Source of the DNA: JACCTU01 sp963809175
GTDB taxonomy: Bacteria; Actinomycetota; Thermoleophilia; Gaiellales; Gaiellaceae
DNA: 64,000 bases
Reading direction: 5' to 3'
Assembly (NCBI GenBank): GCA_963809175.1
Contig: CAWEIK010000001.1
Span: 1,054,001 to 1,118,000, forward strand
Positions 25,911 through 34,263 of this stretch are shown here, piece after piece. The position numbers and the translations under genes are program-made. Below the pieces are notes generated by a model. That model did not search any database and was not told the origin of the DNA. It saw only the letters and a program-made list of their open reading frames with translations. Every line of letters starts with the position of its first letter. The first letter of the stretch is position 1.

Positions 25911-26398
25911 TGCGTGCTCGCAGCATCGCGCTCATGGCCGCACTCGGCAGTCGCCGCACTCGGAAGTGGCTTTCTGATCGGCTATCCCGCGCAGGTTGCG
26001 GCGGCGACCACGATCGCGTTCGCTGCTGTCGTTTCGCTGATCAGCATCCGCGACCTTGCCGCTCGCGCTGAGTTGGGACGACGCCCCGTGCGGAGAGTTG
26101 CCGACTCGCCGCCGCTCGAACAGCTGCGCCAAGTGGGCCGGGCGCTGACCGCTGCGCAGGCCTCTGAGGTTGGCGTGGATCGCGATCTGCGACCGCTCTT
26201 TCGGCCGATCGCCGCCATGCGCCTCGCCCGTCGACGGCGTCGACCTCGACCGGCACCCGGAGCAGGCGCGCGCGATGCTCGGCGAGCAGCTCTGGGAGTT
26301 GGTGCGAGCTGGACCGCGCGCGCGGCTCGAACCTCCGCGCGGGCGGCATCTCCACTGTTGGACTGCAGAACCTGATCGAGCGATTGGAGCGGATCTAG
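25910..26398 (+). pseudogene. Membrane protein of the MoxR cluster, broken by about three frameshifts
   Basis: ATG 25910 overlaps the DUF4129 stop. The piece to about 25945 encodes a hydrophobic start, the piece to about 26230 a membrane helix and a helical cytoplasmic stretch (R-D-L-A-A-R-A-E-L-G). A third piece carries Q-A-R-A-M-L-G-E-Q-L-W, and a last short piece ends L-Q-N-L-I-E-R-L at TAG 26396-26398. These pieces would make one protein of about 160 residues. No family is recognised. The coupling on both sides supports a real operon gene. Confidence 0.5.
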
Positions 26399-26401
26399 AA
26401 G

Positions 26402-27367
26402 ATGGAGCTCCGGACGGATGTCCAAGCGGTTGGGGTGCGCATCCTCGACGAACTGGAGCGGGCTGTCGTCGGCAAACGCGACGCGCTCGAGCTGATCCTT
26501 CTCTCGTTGCTTGCGGATGGGCATGTGCTGATCGAGGATCTGCCCGGCGTCGGGAAGACGCTGATCGCCCGATCGTTCGCGCAGGTCTGCTCGATGGGGT
26601 TCGGACGGGTGCAGTTCACACCCGACTTGATGCCCGCCGACATCACCGGCGGCTCGATTTACGACCAGCGCACTGCGTCGTTCACGTTCATTCCCGGCCC
26701 GGTGTTCACCAACATCCTGCTCGCCGACGAGATCAATCGAGCGCCGGCGAAGACGCAAGCGGCGCTCCTCGAGGCGATGGAGGAGCGACAGGTGACGCTC
26801 GAGGGCGAGACCCGCCCGCTCGCACCGCCGTTCCTCGTCTTCGCCACCCAGAACCCGATCGAATACGAGGGGACCTATCCGCTGCCGGAGGCGCAGCTCG
26901 ACCGCTTTCTCGTGCGCATCTCGCTCGGTTACCTCGACGCAGCCGACGAGAGCGAGCTGCTGCTCGCGCGGGCGAGGCGTCGGCGCGAGCGGGTGGAGCT
27001 CGAGGCCGTCTGCGACGGGGACACTCTGCGTGAGCTCCAGGCGATGGTCGAGGAAGTCCACCTGTCGGAGTCGGTCGCCGCCTATGCGGTCTCACTCGTG
27101 CGTGCCACTCGGGACTCGCCGCAACTGTCGCTCGGTGCCTCGCCGCGGGGGTCGCTCGCCTTGATGAAGCTCGCTCGCGCCCGTGCGGCCCTGCACGGGC
27201 GCGACTTCGTGAAGCCCGACGACGTGAAGCAGATTGCGGTGCCGGCGCTCGCCCACAGGCTGACGCTGTCGCCGGAGCTGTGGGTTCAGCGCACCGACCC
27301 TGCCGAGATCGTCGGTTCGATCGTCTCGAGTGTGCCGGTGCCGGTCGCCGACGAGATCGAGCCTTGA
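26402..27367 (+). CDS. MoxR-type AAA+ ATPase
   Basis: The 321-residue protein shows Walker A G-V-G-K-T near residue 49, the MoxR block F-T-P-D-L-M-P-A-D-I-T-G and Walker B L-L-A-D-E-I-N-R-A near 110. The T-Q-N-P-I-E sensor 1, an arginine-finger region D-R-F and a C-terminal lid domain follow. MoxR ATPases act as chaperones that assemble or activate partner complexes, often with DUF58/VWA proteins. It is the only intact gene of this cluster. The DUF58 gene overlaps its stop. Confidence 0.94.
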   Translation: MELRTDVQAVGVRILDELERAVVGKRDALELILLSLLADGHVLIEDLPGVGKTLIARSFAQVCSMGFGRVQFTPDLMPADITGGSIYDQRTASFTFIPGPVFTNILLADEINRAPAKTQAALLEAMEERQVTLEGETRPLAPPFLVFATQNPIEYEGTYPLPEAQLDRFLVRISLGYLDAADESELLLARARRRRERVELEAVCDGDTLRELQAMVEEVHLSESVAAYAVSLVRATRDSPQLSLGASPRGSLALMKLARARAALHGRDFVKPDDVKQIAVPALAHRLTLSPELWVQRTDPAEIVGSIVSSVPVPVADEIEP

Positions 27368-28132
27368 AGCCGGAGCCGCGAGTCGTCGGCTACACGGCGC
27401 TCGGGGCGCTCGGCCTGCTCGTTGGTCTCGCTGCCTCGGAACCGGCTGCGGCCGCCTTCGGCGCGGCGTTTCTGCTCCCGGTCGTCTACGGACTCGCCGC
27501 ACCGCGGCCGGCGCTCCCGGAGTCGGGACCTCGCGCTCTCGCACGAGCGCGTGCTCGAAGGCGACTCCCTCGAGGTGCGACTCGAGCTCACCGCCCAATC
27601 GAAGGTCGACTGGCTCGAGCTCGAGTTTCGCGTCCCGCCGCGAGCGCGCCTGCTCGAGGGAGAGCAGCTGCTGGTGCTCGGGCTCGGGACGGGCGAAACG
27701 CGCACGCTTCGCTACCGAGTGCAATACCCGCGCTGGGGCGTCTACCCGGTCGGCTCGCTGCGGCTGCTGAGCGCGCACCGCCTCTTCACGGTCACGTCGA
27801 GCGCGGAACGGGATCCGGCGCCGCACGTGCGCGTCTATCCGCAACTCACGCGGCTGCGACGGCTCGTGAAGCCGCTCGCGACGCGTCCGGCAAGTGGGAG
27901 TCGGCCTGCGGCGGCGAGCGGGGAGGGGATCGAGTTCGCCGAGTTGCGCGACTTTCGCGCCGGCGAGCGCGTAGCGACTCTCGAACGCCGTGGCGAAGTC
28001 GAACGCGCCCTGCGCAAGATCGACCCTGCTGCGTCGTCGGCGAACGCGACGAGCTCGATCCCGTGGATCCCACTGACGCTGCTCTTCGATGCTTCTCGCG
28101 GACATCGCGGAGTTCGGCTGCTCGAGAGATGA
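27364..28132 (+). pseudogene. DUF58 protein, frameshifted and C-terminally scrambled
   Basis: TTG 27364 overlaps the MoxR stop. Two N-terminal membrane helices are encoded up to about 27520. The frame then changes and gives the typical middle domain (S-H-E-R-V-L-E-G-D then V-Q-Y-P-R-W-G-V-Y) and the DUF58 mark E-F-A-E-L-R-D-F-R-A-G-E near 27945. After that no single frame gives the expected W-x-x-S-A-R and VWA-like region, so further indels or a deletion follow. The usual length is near 400 residues. It would be the MoxR partner. Confidence 0.65.
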
Positions 28133-28162
28133 CAAAGGCGCTGGCACAAGAACACGGCCGGC

Positions 28163-28404
28163 GTTGATCCCGATGCGTTCGCCAGCGTCGTCCAGGCATA
28201 CCTGACTCGGGACGACCCCAGCATGCTTTCGTCGGGTTCAGTCGGTGAACGCTCCACCGCGCTCGGACTACTCGCCTCGGTCACCGTGCTCGCGGCCGCC
28301 AGCCTCTCGAGCCGAGGCGGGGCGGCGGCAGCGGTCATCGGCGGCTTGGCGGTGGCAGCCGCAGTCCTCCTCGTCAGGATGCTCGCCGCCAACGGATCGT
28401 GGCG
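28163..28404 (+). pseudogene. Small membrane protein or gene remnant after DUF58
   Basis: The frame is open from 28133 with no clear start codon before ATG 28223. It encodes D-A-F-A-S-V-V-Q-A-Y-L then two hydrophobic helices and ends at 28404. It may be the tail of the DUF58 gene or of another operon gene whose front was lost to frameshifts. No family is recognised. Confidence 0.35.
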
Positions 28405-28436
28405 GTGAAGCTCGAACGCGTGCTCGAGACCATCCT

Positions 28437-28841
28437 CTAAAATCGCACGGTGGTCCCGGAGGCACCTCTCGAGCGCACCGAGACCGGGCTCGTGCCCTCC
28501 GGGGAGGGCTGGATCGTCGTGAACGCTCGCGACGCAGCCCTCGGCCCGGTCCCGCGGGTGCGATAGCTCGTTCGCACTTGCTGAGCTTCGGCCTGCGACA
28601 GCCTCACGTGCTCGGCGAAGGCGTCTACTCCCACGACGGTGAAGGCGTCGCCGTCGGGACTGAACCCGGGCTCCTCCCCGCTGCGCATGAGGAATGGCTC
28701 CAGGTTCCGGGCTCCTGACTGGGCGTTTCCGTTTGCCGCTTCACGCGCCGAGGGCTCGTCGTCGCCACTGTCGCCGCACGCTGAGCCAATCAGCAGCAGC
28801 CCTGCCACCAGGCACGGTGTCAGCCGGTGCATGCGCCGCAT
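28437..28841 (-). CDS. Putative lipoprotein
   Basis: From ATG 28841 (or 28832) the product has a lipoprotein signal ending L-L-I-G-S-A-C. An Asp/Glu/Ala-rich linker and a short domain containing D-A-F-T-V-V-G-V-D-A-F follow. The C-terminal third is low in hydrophobic content and may be out of frame. It begins about 40 bases from a repeat copy at 28884. Function is unknown. Confidence 0.5.
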   Translation of the reverse strand: MRRMHRLTPCLVAGLLLIGSACGDSGDDEPSAREAANGNAQSGARNLEPFLMRSGEEPGFSPDGDAFTVVGVDAFAEHVRLSQAEAQQVRTSYRTRGTGPRAASRAFTTIQPSPEGTSPVSVRSRGASGTTVRF

Positions 28842-28883
28842 TATCGGCGCGATCATAACCGCGGCGGCCAGAAATTCGGCCCC

Positions 28884-28910
28884 CAGGTGTCCGACACCGG
28901 GGCGAAGCGG
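28884..28910 (+). repeat. Dispersed repeat, copy 1
   Basis: This copy carries the near-palindromic core AGGTGTCCGACACC followed by GGGGCGAAGCGG. It shares only this part with copies 2-4, then diverges into a stretch with a repeated TTCTGACCCAG. Confidence 0.7.
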
Positions 28911-29004
28911 CCGCCTCTGTCAGAGTGTTCTGACCCAGATTCTGACCCAGCGTGAGCCCACGCATTACCGTCCGCGCTTGGGTTGCTTCGGCCGTCGCAT
29001 TCCG

Positions 29005-29913
29005 ATGACGAAACCCCTCCACCTTCGCGGACCCGCAGCCGTCGCAGGACTCGTGCTCTCACTGGTGCTGGTGGGGAGTGGGTGTTCCGGCTCGGAGTCC
29101 GGCACCGATGCCGGCCGCGGTCCCGCGACGTCTTCGCAGACCAGCGCACCACCGAACGCCCAGCCCTACACCGGGTACCCCGACTCCATCGCGGTGCTGG
29201 GGCATTCCGGAGCGACCGGCGAGGGGTCGGGACGCGATCCGGGGGTGGAGGTGCGGGAGAACTCCTGGGCAACGGGCACCAATCCCGACGTGAAGAGCGT
29301 TTACCTCCGGATCTTGCGGCACAACGAGGCCATCAAGGGACACGCGTACAACCTGGCCCAGGGCGGCGCGAATCTCTCGGTCATCAATGCCCAGGCGGAG
29401 GCCGCGGTCGAACTCGATCCGGCGCCTGAGCTGGTCCTCGTTCAGGCCGTCGACAACGATCTCGTCTGCCCTGCCGGCGACGCCGAACTGCAAGTGTTCG
29501 AGGACGAGCTCACGCAACTCCTCACGACGCTCTCCGAGGGGCTGCCAGGCAGCCGCTTCTTCCTCACCACACAGGACAGCAGCGCACCATCGAAGGAGGC
29601 CGCGACGCTCAGCCGGGAGGAGCGCCAGCAGTTGGGGGGCACCGGCCCGTGCGCCTTCCTCGATCTCGACGGTCGGGTCGTCCCTGCCGAGGTGCGCCGG
29701 CTCGAAGAGATCATCGCCCGCTTCACCGACCGGCTGTCCGAGGTATGCGATCGGTTCGAGCGCTGCTACCACGACCCCGCGGTGTTCGAGTTCGTGGCCA
29801 GACGCGAGTTCCGCACTCCTGACCTGAACCACGACTCCGTGGCGGGGCTTGCGCACAATGCGGACGTCGCGTGGTCCGCACTCCGCCAAGGCGGTCTTGT
29901 CCCAGCCGGCTGA
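29005..29913 (+). CDS. SGNH/GDSL hydrolase-like lipoprotein
   Basis: The 302-residue protein has a lipoprotein signal ending L-V-G-S-G-C, then a Ser/Thr/Ala linker. The SGNH block I reads V-L-G-H-S-G-A-T-G near residue 63, and the C-terminal D-L-N-H near residue 273 supplies the catalytic Asp and His. It should be a membrane-anchored esterase or acyl hydrolase on the outer face. The gene stands alone between repeat copies 1 and 2, which lie in the same orientation on either side. Confidence 0.75.
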   Translation: MTKPLHLRGPAAVAGLVLSLVLVGSGCSGSESGTDAGRGPATSSQTSAPPNAQPYTGYPDSIAVLGHSGATGEGSGRDPGVEVRENSWATGTNPDVKSVYLRILRHNEAIKGHAYNLAQGGANLSVINAQAEAAVELDPAPELVLVQAVDNDLVCPAGDAELQVFEDELTQLLTTLSEGLPGSRFFLTTQDSSAPSKEAATLSREERQQLGGTGPCAFLDLDGRVVPAEVRRLEEIIARFTDRLSEVCDRFERCYHDPAVFEFVARREFRTPDLNHDSVAGLAHNADVAWSALRQGGLVPAG

Positions 29914-29940
29914 CGAGAGGGGTAGTGGGACGGCGCTTTC

Positions 29941-30036
29941 GGACCTCAGGTGTCCGACACCGGGGCGAAGCGTCACCGCTGTCAAGGTGACGCTGTAACA
30001 AGTCTGCGTCAACTCTGGCCCGGGAATGCGGGTCAG
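29941..30036 (+). repeat. Dispersed repeat, copy 2 (long form)
   Basis: About 95 bases begin with GGACCTCAGGTGTCCGACAC. They contain GTCAAGGTGACGCTGTAACA and AGTCTGCGTCAACTC. Copy 4 at 36498 repeats almost all of this with scattered differences, so the repeat unit is at least 75 bases. Confidence 0.8.
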
Positions 30037-30072
30037 GACCTCAGGTGTCCGACACTAGGGTGAAACGGTCGC
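30037..30072 (+). repeat. Dispersed repeat, copy 3
   Basis: GGACCTCAGGTGTCCGACAC recurs directly after copy 2, followed by TAGGGTGAAACGGTC as in copy 4. The 3' part of the unit is missing. It lies just before the DUF202 gene. Confidence 0.7.
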
Positions 30073-30127
30073 CGCATGGCGCCGCACGGCCCTGCCGTCC
30101 ACGGGAGGAACGGTGTTAGATGCGGTC

Positions 30128-30544
30128 ATGGCACAGCCGCAGCCGCCGCCGGGTTCAGAGCCCAACGCCGCAGAAGAACCGCCTCCGGTTCCGACGTCGC
30201 CGTCGGATCTCGATCAGGTGCGGCGTACTTCGATGGCTGCGGAGCGCACCTGGCTGGCGTGGTGGCGCACCGCGTTGGGCGCCAGCGCCGGGGCGCTCGC
30301 TGTGGGCCGGTTCGCTCCGGAACTGCTCGACGTCGCCGCGTGGCCGTACATTCTGCTCGGCTGCGGCTATGCGTCACTCGCGGTCGGGCTGTTGATCGTC
30401 GGCGCACAACGCCAGCGCGAGTTGGAGAAGGCGCTGCGAACCGGCGGCCACGTACCGTTGCAGTTCCGCACGGTCGGGCTGTTCACCGTCGGCGGCGTCG
30501 CGCTTGCCGTCATCACCGTCGTGCTCGTGATCGCGCAAACCTGA
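30128..30544 (+). CDS. DUF202 (YidH-type) membrane protein
   Basis: The 138-residue protein starts at ATG 30128 with a Pro-rich cytoplasmic tail. The DUF202 mark A-A-E-R-T-W-L-A-W-W-R-T follows, then three membrane helices. DUF202 proteins are small inner-membrane proteins without an established activity. TTG 30113 is an alternative start. The gene ends 90 bases before the left copy of the tRNA-Asp direct repeat. Confidence 0.85.
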   Translation: MAQPQPPPGSEPNAAEEPPPVPTSPSDLDQVRRTSMAAERTWLAWWRTALGASAGALAVGRFAPELLDVAAWPYILLGCGYASLAVGLLIVGAQRQRELEKALRTGGHVPLQFRTVGLFTVGGVALAVITVVLVIAQT

Positions 30545-30633
30545 TGGCAGCTTCGCTCCGGCCTACCTCAAGTGAAGCCACGCGTCTGCCGACCCGGAAG
30601 CCCCGACCCCCCGGAGGGAATCGAGGCGTCATC

Positions 30634-30682
30634 AGACGGGAGCGACGGGACTCGAACCCGCGACCTCCGGCGTGACAGGCCG
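30634..30682 (-). repeat. attL/attR-like copy of the tRNA-Asp 3' end
   Basis: These 49 bases are identical to 36716-36764, which is the 3' part of the intact tRNA-Asp gene plus three flanking bases. After 30682 the tRNA match ends. This is the pattern left when an element integrates into a tRNA 3' end. The fragment is not a complete tRNA. Confidence 0.8.
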
Positions 30683-30829
30683 AATCGGGCGTGACGACGC
30701 CCGACGACAGACGCTTCCGAACGGCATAGTTTGCAGGCACTTTTCGCCCACCGCCGCATCCGCCTCGCATGGTTGAGCCAGTCGTCCGAGCGACGTTTGG
30801 GCCCACGAGTGGGCCACCGAGACTTGTCT

Positions 30830-30994
30830 TCATGGACAACGCCACACGAGCGGCGCTCGGAAGCGAAGCTGGGCGAAGCTGGAGGCAGTCCCGCGCGGGC
30901 CGCTTCCGCCGAACCAGGCGAACAGCTTCTGCGCGCCGTGCGCCGCCACGATCGATCCGAGGACGACCCTTAGAAGGAGGATTCCGTACGACAT
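30830..30994 (-). pseudogene. DoxX-family protein, truncated after 54 residues
   Basis: ATG 30994 follows AAAGGAG. The peptide begins like DoxX proteins: L-L-R-V-V-L-G, A-H-G-A-Q-K-L-F-A-W-F-G-G, then R-G-T-A. It ends at a TGA after residue 54, where family members have about 130-150 residues and four helices. The other three helices are missing downstream. The truncation lies about 150 bases inside the island edge and probably reflects the rearrangement that formed it. Confidence 0.7.
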
Positions 30995-31123
30995 GACCGT
31001 GCTTCTCCTTTCGTTACGTGCTCACGGCCGCGAACTGCTCGGCTCGGTGCGCGCCGTTGATGGCGGTTGCTGATTGCGGTTCGTCCCGTCGCGCTCGGGC
31101 GGCGGGACGAACCGCGTCTTTCA

Positions 31124-32095
31124 TCAGGGCCTGGTGTCGAGTGCCACGCGCAGGACGCTGATCGCCTGGTTGATCGCGCCCTCGGCCGCGTGCGTCTCGC
31201 GAAGGGCGTTGAGCATCACGAAGTCGTGGATGATGCCCTGGTAGCGGACGGCTGTGACGGGGACGCCGGCCTGGCGAAGCTTGTTCGCGTAGGCCTCGCC
31301 TTCGTCGCGCAGCACGTCGGCCCCGGCGGTGATGACGAGCGCCGGCGGCAGGCCGGCGAGCTGATCGAGGCTGGCGCGCAGCGGGGAGGCTGTGATCTCG
31401 TTTCGCTGCTCCTCGCTGGTCGTGTACTGGTCCCAGAACCACTGCATCCCGTCGCGGCGGAGGAAGTAGCCTTCGGCGAACTCGTGGTAGGAGCCGGTGT
31501 CGAAGCTGGCGTCGGTGACCGGGTAGAAGAGGACTTGCGCGGCCAGCTTGGGGCCGGAGCGCTCCTTAGCCAGAAGGGTGAGCGCGGTGCTCATGTTGCC
31601 GCCAACGGAATCGCCGGCGACCGCGATCCGAGAGGGGTCGAGACCCTTCTCGGCGCCGTGCTCGGCGACCCAACTGGCGACCGCATACGACTCCTCGAGC
31701 GCGGTCGGATAGCGGGCCTCCGGCGAGAGGCTGTAGTTGGGGAAGACGACGGCTGCACCGGTCCCGGCAGTGAGCTCGCGGATCAGGCGGTCGTGGGTGT
31801 GGCTGTTGCCGAACACCCAGCCGGCGCCGTGGATGTACACGATCACGGGAAGCGGTCCGACCGCTCCCCTTGGGCGCAGGATGCGAACGGACACCTCGCC
31901 GGACGGTCCGCCTGGAAGGGTGGTGTCCTCGATGTCGACGTCCGGCTTTGCGATCTCACCGGCCTGCACCTCGTCGACGGTCTTGCGACCTTCTACGGGA
32001 CCGAGGTCGAAGAGATAGGGCGGGTTGGCAGTTGCCTCGACGAACGCCTGCGCAGCGGGCTCGAGGACTGTGGTCTGGATGATGGTGTCTGACAT
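31124..32095 (-). CDS. Alpha/beta hydrolase, hormone-sensitive lipase (HSL) type
   Basis: The 323-residue enzyme has the HSL oxyanion motif H-G-A-G-W near residue 90. The nucleophile elbow is G-D-S-V-G-G near 164, and the late acid and His blocks are A-G-A-D-V-L-R-D and I-H-D-F near 265 and 295. HSL-type esterases cleave short-chain esters in the cytoplasm. The ATG is preceded by AAAGGAGG. A second hydrolase gene lies upstream on the same strand, so the two probably form one transcript. Confidence 0.92.
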   Translation of the reverse strand: MSDTIIQTTVLEPAAQAFVEATANPPYLFDLGPVEGRKTVDEVQAGEIAKPDVDIEDTTLPGGPSGEVSVRILRPRGAVGPLPVIVYIHGAGWVFGNSHTHDRLIRELTAGTGAAVVFPNYSLSPEARYPTALEESYAVASWVAEHGAEKGLDPSRIAVAGDSVGGNMSTALTLLAKERSGPKLAAQVLFYPVTDASFDTGSYHEFAEGYFLRRDGMQWFWDQYTTSEEQRNEITASPLRASLDQLAGLPPALVITAGADVLRDEGEAYANKLRQAGVPVTAVRYQGIIHDFVMLNALRETHAAEGAINQAISVLRVALDTRP

Positions 32096-32154
32096 CGTTG
32101 ACCCTCCTTTGGGTCTCGAAGATTTTTGGGGTCGTCCGTCAGCGGAACGGAGCT

Positions 32155-32229
32155 TCAGGACGCCTTTCGGAGCCGAGTCGACGCCGACGCCAGGTTGCGG
32201 CGGCGCCTTGGAAGGATGGAGGTGTTCAT
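32155..32229 (-). CDS. Tiny basic peptide coupled to the upstream hydrolase
   Basis: An ATG overlaps the stop of the hydrolase gene (TGATG arrangement) and opens a 24-residue Arg/Ser-rich frame ending at 32155. The overlap is the only support. It may be a chance frame or the remnant of a longer gene. Confidence 0.2.
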   Translation of the reverse strand: MNTSILPRRRRNLASASTRLRKAS

Positions 32230-32933
32230 GCGAGTGCTCCTTCGGGGACGGCCGAGCGGGCGGCCTGAGCGATCACGTTGGCGACGGCCCTGGGGTTGGA
32301 GACGTAGACGGCGTGACTGCCGGGCGTCTCGGTGACGGTGGCGCCGGCGCGCTCTGCCATCGTGCGCTGCGCCGACGGGGGAATCATGTGGTCGTCGGTG
32401 GACACGACGGCGTAGCTCGGCTTGCTCCGCCAGGCGGCGTCGCTGATCGTGCCGCCAAGCGCGCCGAGGCCCCACGGAACCTGCGAGTCGGCCATGAACG
32501 CGGCCTGCTCGGCGCTCAGATCGCCCGCGAACGAGGCATGGAACTTCTCGCGGTCGAGGAGCAGGAAGCCGTCCTGCGGCGGCAGGATCGGCGGCTGGGG
32601 GCCGTCGGTCGGGAAACCTGCGATGAGGCTGTTGACCGACTCGCCCTGGTCGGGGACGAAGGCTGCGATGTAGACGAGCCCTGCAACCTTCTCGTGCGTG
32701 CCGGCTTCGGTGATGACGGCGCCGCCGTAGGAGTGGCCGACGAGGATCGCCGGGCCGTCCTGCTTGTCGAGGACGCGCCGCGTGAGGGCGACGTCTTCTT
32801 CAAGTGTCCGCGTCGGGTTCTGGACGACGCTGACGTTGAAGCCGTCTGCTCGCAGCAGGTCGTAGACGCCCTGCCATCCCGATCCGTCCACGAAGCCGCC
32901 GTGGACGAGCGCTACGTTCGTTACCTCAGTCAT
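32226..32933 (-). CDS. Alpha/beta hydrolase (EstC/HNL-like, Abhydrolase_6)
   Basis: The 235-residue protein has the early oxyanion motif V-H-G-G-F-V-D-G-S-G-W near residue 12, the nucleophile elbow G-H-S-Y-G-G near 67, and the late G-S-H-A-V-Y histidine near 215. This is the salicylate-esterase and hydroxynitrile-lyase-like branch that is common in soil actinobacteria. ATG 32933 follows GAAGGAGA. It is probably cotranscribed with the HSL-type enzyme downstream. Confidence 0.9.
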   Translation of the reverse strand: MTEVTNVALVHGGFVDGSGWQGVYDLLRADGFNVSVVQNPTRTLEEDVALTRRVLDKQDGPAILVGHSYGGAVITEAGTHEKVAGLVYIAAFVPDQGESVNSLIAGFPTDGPQPPILPPQDGFLLLDREKFHASFAGDLSAEQAAFMADSQVPWGLGALGGTISDAAWRSKPSYAVVSTDDHMIPPSAQRTMAERAGATVTETPGSHAVYVSNPRAVANVIAQAARSAVPEGALA

Positions 32934-33074
32934 GATGATCTCCTTCGTTCGTTGTGGACTGTTTCGTCGCGACGTCGCACTGCCAGAATCCGTCATCGCC
33001 GGGCCTGCGTCTGCCATAAAGGCAGGAGTCTTCGGGGCCCTCTGCTGTGCGTCTCGATATTCCATCTAGGGGTA

Positions 33075-33500
33075 ATGCGCCGCCTGGATCGCGCTGCGAT
33101 GCTGAGGCCCGTGCCACTGCGCTGCCTGATCGTGGACGACAACGAATTTTTCCTCGAGATCGCCGCCGCGAGCCTCGCGGGAGACGACCTTGACGTCGTG
33201 GGAACGGCAACGACGAGCGCGGAAGCGCTGCGTCAGGTCCGCGAGTCGCAACCTGAGGTCGTGCTCGTCGACATCAACCTCCGCGAGGAGAGCGGCTTTG
33301 AACTGGCGCGGATGCTCGTCGAGCGCTTTCCGCGGCTGGCATCGGGCGTGGTGTTGATCTCGACGCGCGCGGAGCAGGATTTCGGCGGCCTGATCAAGGC
33401 GAGTCCCGCCGCGGGCTTCATTCCCAAGACGCAGCTCTCGGCTCGGGCGGTGCGCGAGCTTGTCGCTAGTCGATCAGCTTCTGACCGCGAAGAAACGTGA
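33075..33500 (+). CDS. Stand-alone response-regulator receiver domain
   Basis: The protein of 141 residues (or 133 from ATG 33099) is a receiver domain only. It has the acidic pair V-D-D near residue 18, the phospho-acceptor V-L-V-D-I-N near 60, the switch residue in L-I-S-T-R-A near 94 and the conserved Lys in F-I-P-K-T near 115. There is no DNA-binding domain, so it would relay phosphate or act by protein contact. Its end overlaps the end of the convergent NarL-type gene by 35 bases. Confidence 0.88.
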   Translation: MRRLDRAAMLRPVPLRCLIVDDNEFFLEIAAASLAGDDLDVVGTATTSAEALRQVRESQPEVVLVDINLREESGFELARMLVERFPRLASGVVLISTRAEQDFGGLIKASPAAGFIPKTQLSARAVRELVASRSASDREET

Positions 33501-34140
33501 CGACGGCCAAGACTCGCCGATGATCTTCGTCGCTCTCGGTGAGACGGAGCTTGGCGAGGATGCTGTGGACGTGCTTGGCAACGGTGCCTTCCGTCACCCA
33601 CAGGCGGCGGGCGACACCGGCGTTCGAGCGACCCTCCGCCATCAGCGCGAGCACCTCGCGCTCGCGTGGCGTCAGCTCGTCGAGTGGGTCATCGATGCGC
33701 CGCGCCGCGACGAGTTGCTGAACGAGCGCAGGGTCGACGACCGAACCGCCTTTGACGATGCGCTCGAGTGTCTCGAGGAAATCGTCCACGTCTGTGACGC
33801 GACTCTTCAGCAGATACCCGGTTTGCTTGCCACTGGCGAGAAGAGCCACCGCGTGCTCGACCTCCACGTAGGCCGAGAGAACGAGGATCCCCACGTCGGG
33901 ATATTCCGCCCGGATGGCGTGTGCCGCCTCGAGCCCTTCCGTCGTGTGTGTGGGTGGCATGCGGATGTCTGTGACCAGCAAGTCCGGCTCGTGCTCGCGG
34001 CATGTGCGAAGCGCCGTCACACCATCGCCTGCCTGAGCGACGACGTCGAAGCCCGAGCGCTCGAGCAGGCTGGCAAGCCCTTCTCGGAGGAGGACGTCGT
34101 CGTCGGCAATCACGACCCGAGTGGCAGGCGAGCTGCTCAC
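33466..34140 (-). CDS. NarL/FixJ-type response regulator
   Basis: The 224-residue protein has a receiver domain (D-D-D near residue 13, phospho-Asp in L-V-T-D-I-R-M-P near 57, Lys in Y-L-L-K-S). A LuxR-type helix-turn-helix follows: L-T-P-R-E-R-E-V-L-A-L-M, then G-T-V-A-K-H-V-H-S-I-L-A-K-L. It is divergent from the histidine kinase gene, 123 bases apart, and is probably that kinase's target. Confidence 0.93.
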   Translation of the reverse strand: MSSSPATRVVIADDDVLLREGLASLLERSGFDVVAQAGDGVTALRTCREHEPDLLVTDIRMPPTHTTEGLEAAHAIRAEYPDVGILVLSAYVEVEHAVALLASGKQTGYLLKSRVTDVDDFLETLERIVKGGSVVDPALVQQLVAARRIDDPLDELTPREREVLALMAEGRSNAGVARRLWVTEGTVAKHVHSILAKLRLTESDEDHRRVLAVVTFLRGQKLID

Positions 34141-34263
34141 CTGTGGAAGTATCCGCGATGCGGATATCTGCCACCAAGGCTCGCTGTGTGTGTTCGTCAG
34201 TCAGTAGGGCCGAGCCCGGGCGCAACCCTTCCCTCCGCCGCGTGAGCGGATCAGACTGGTGGC

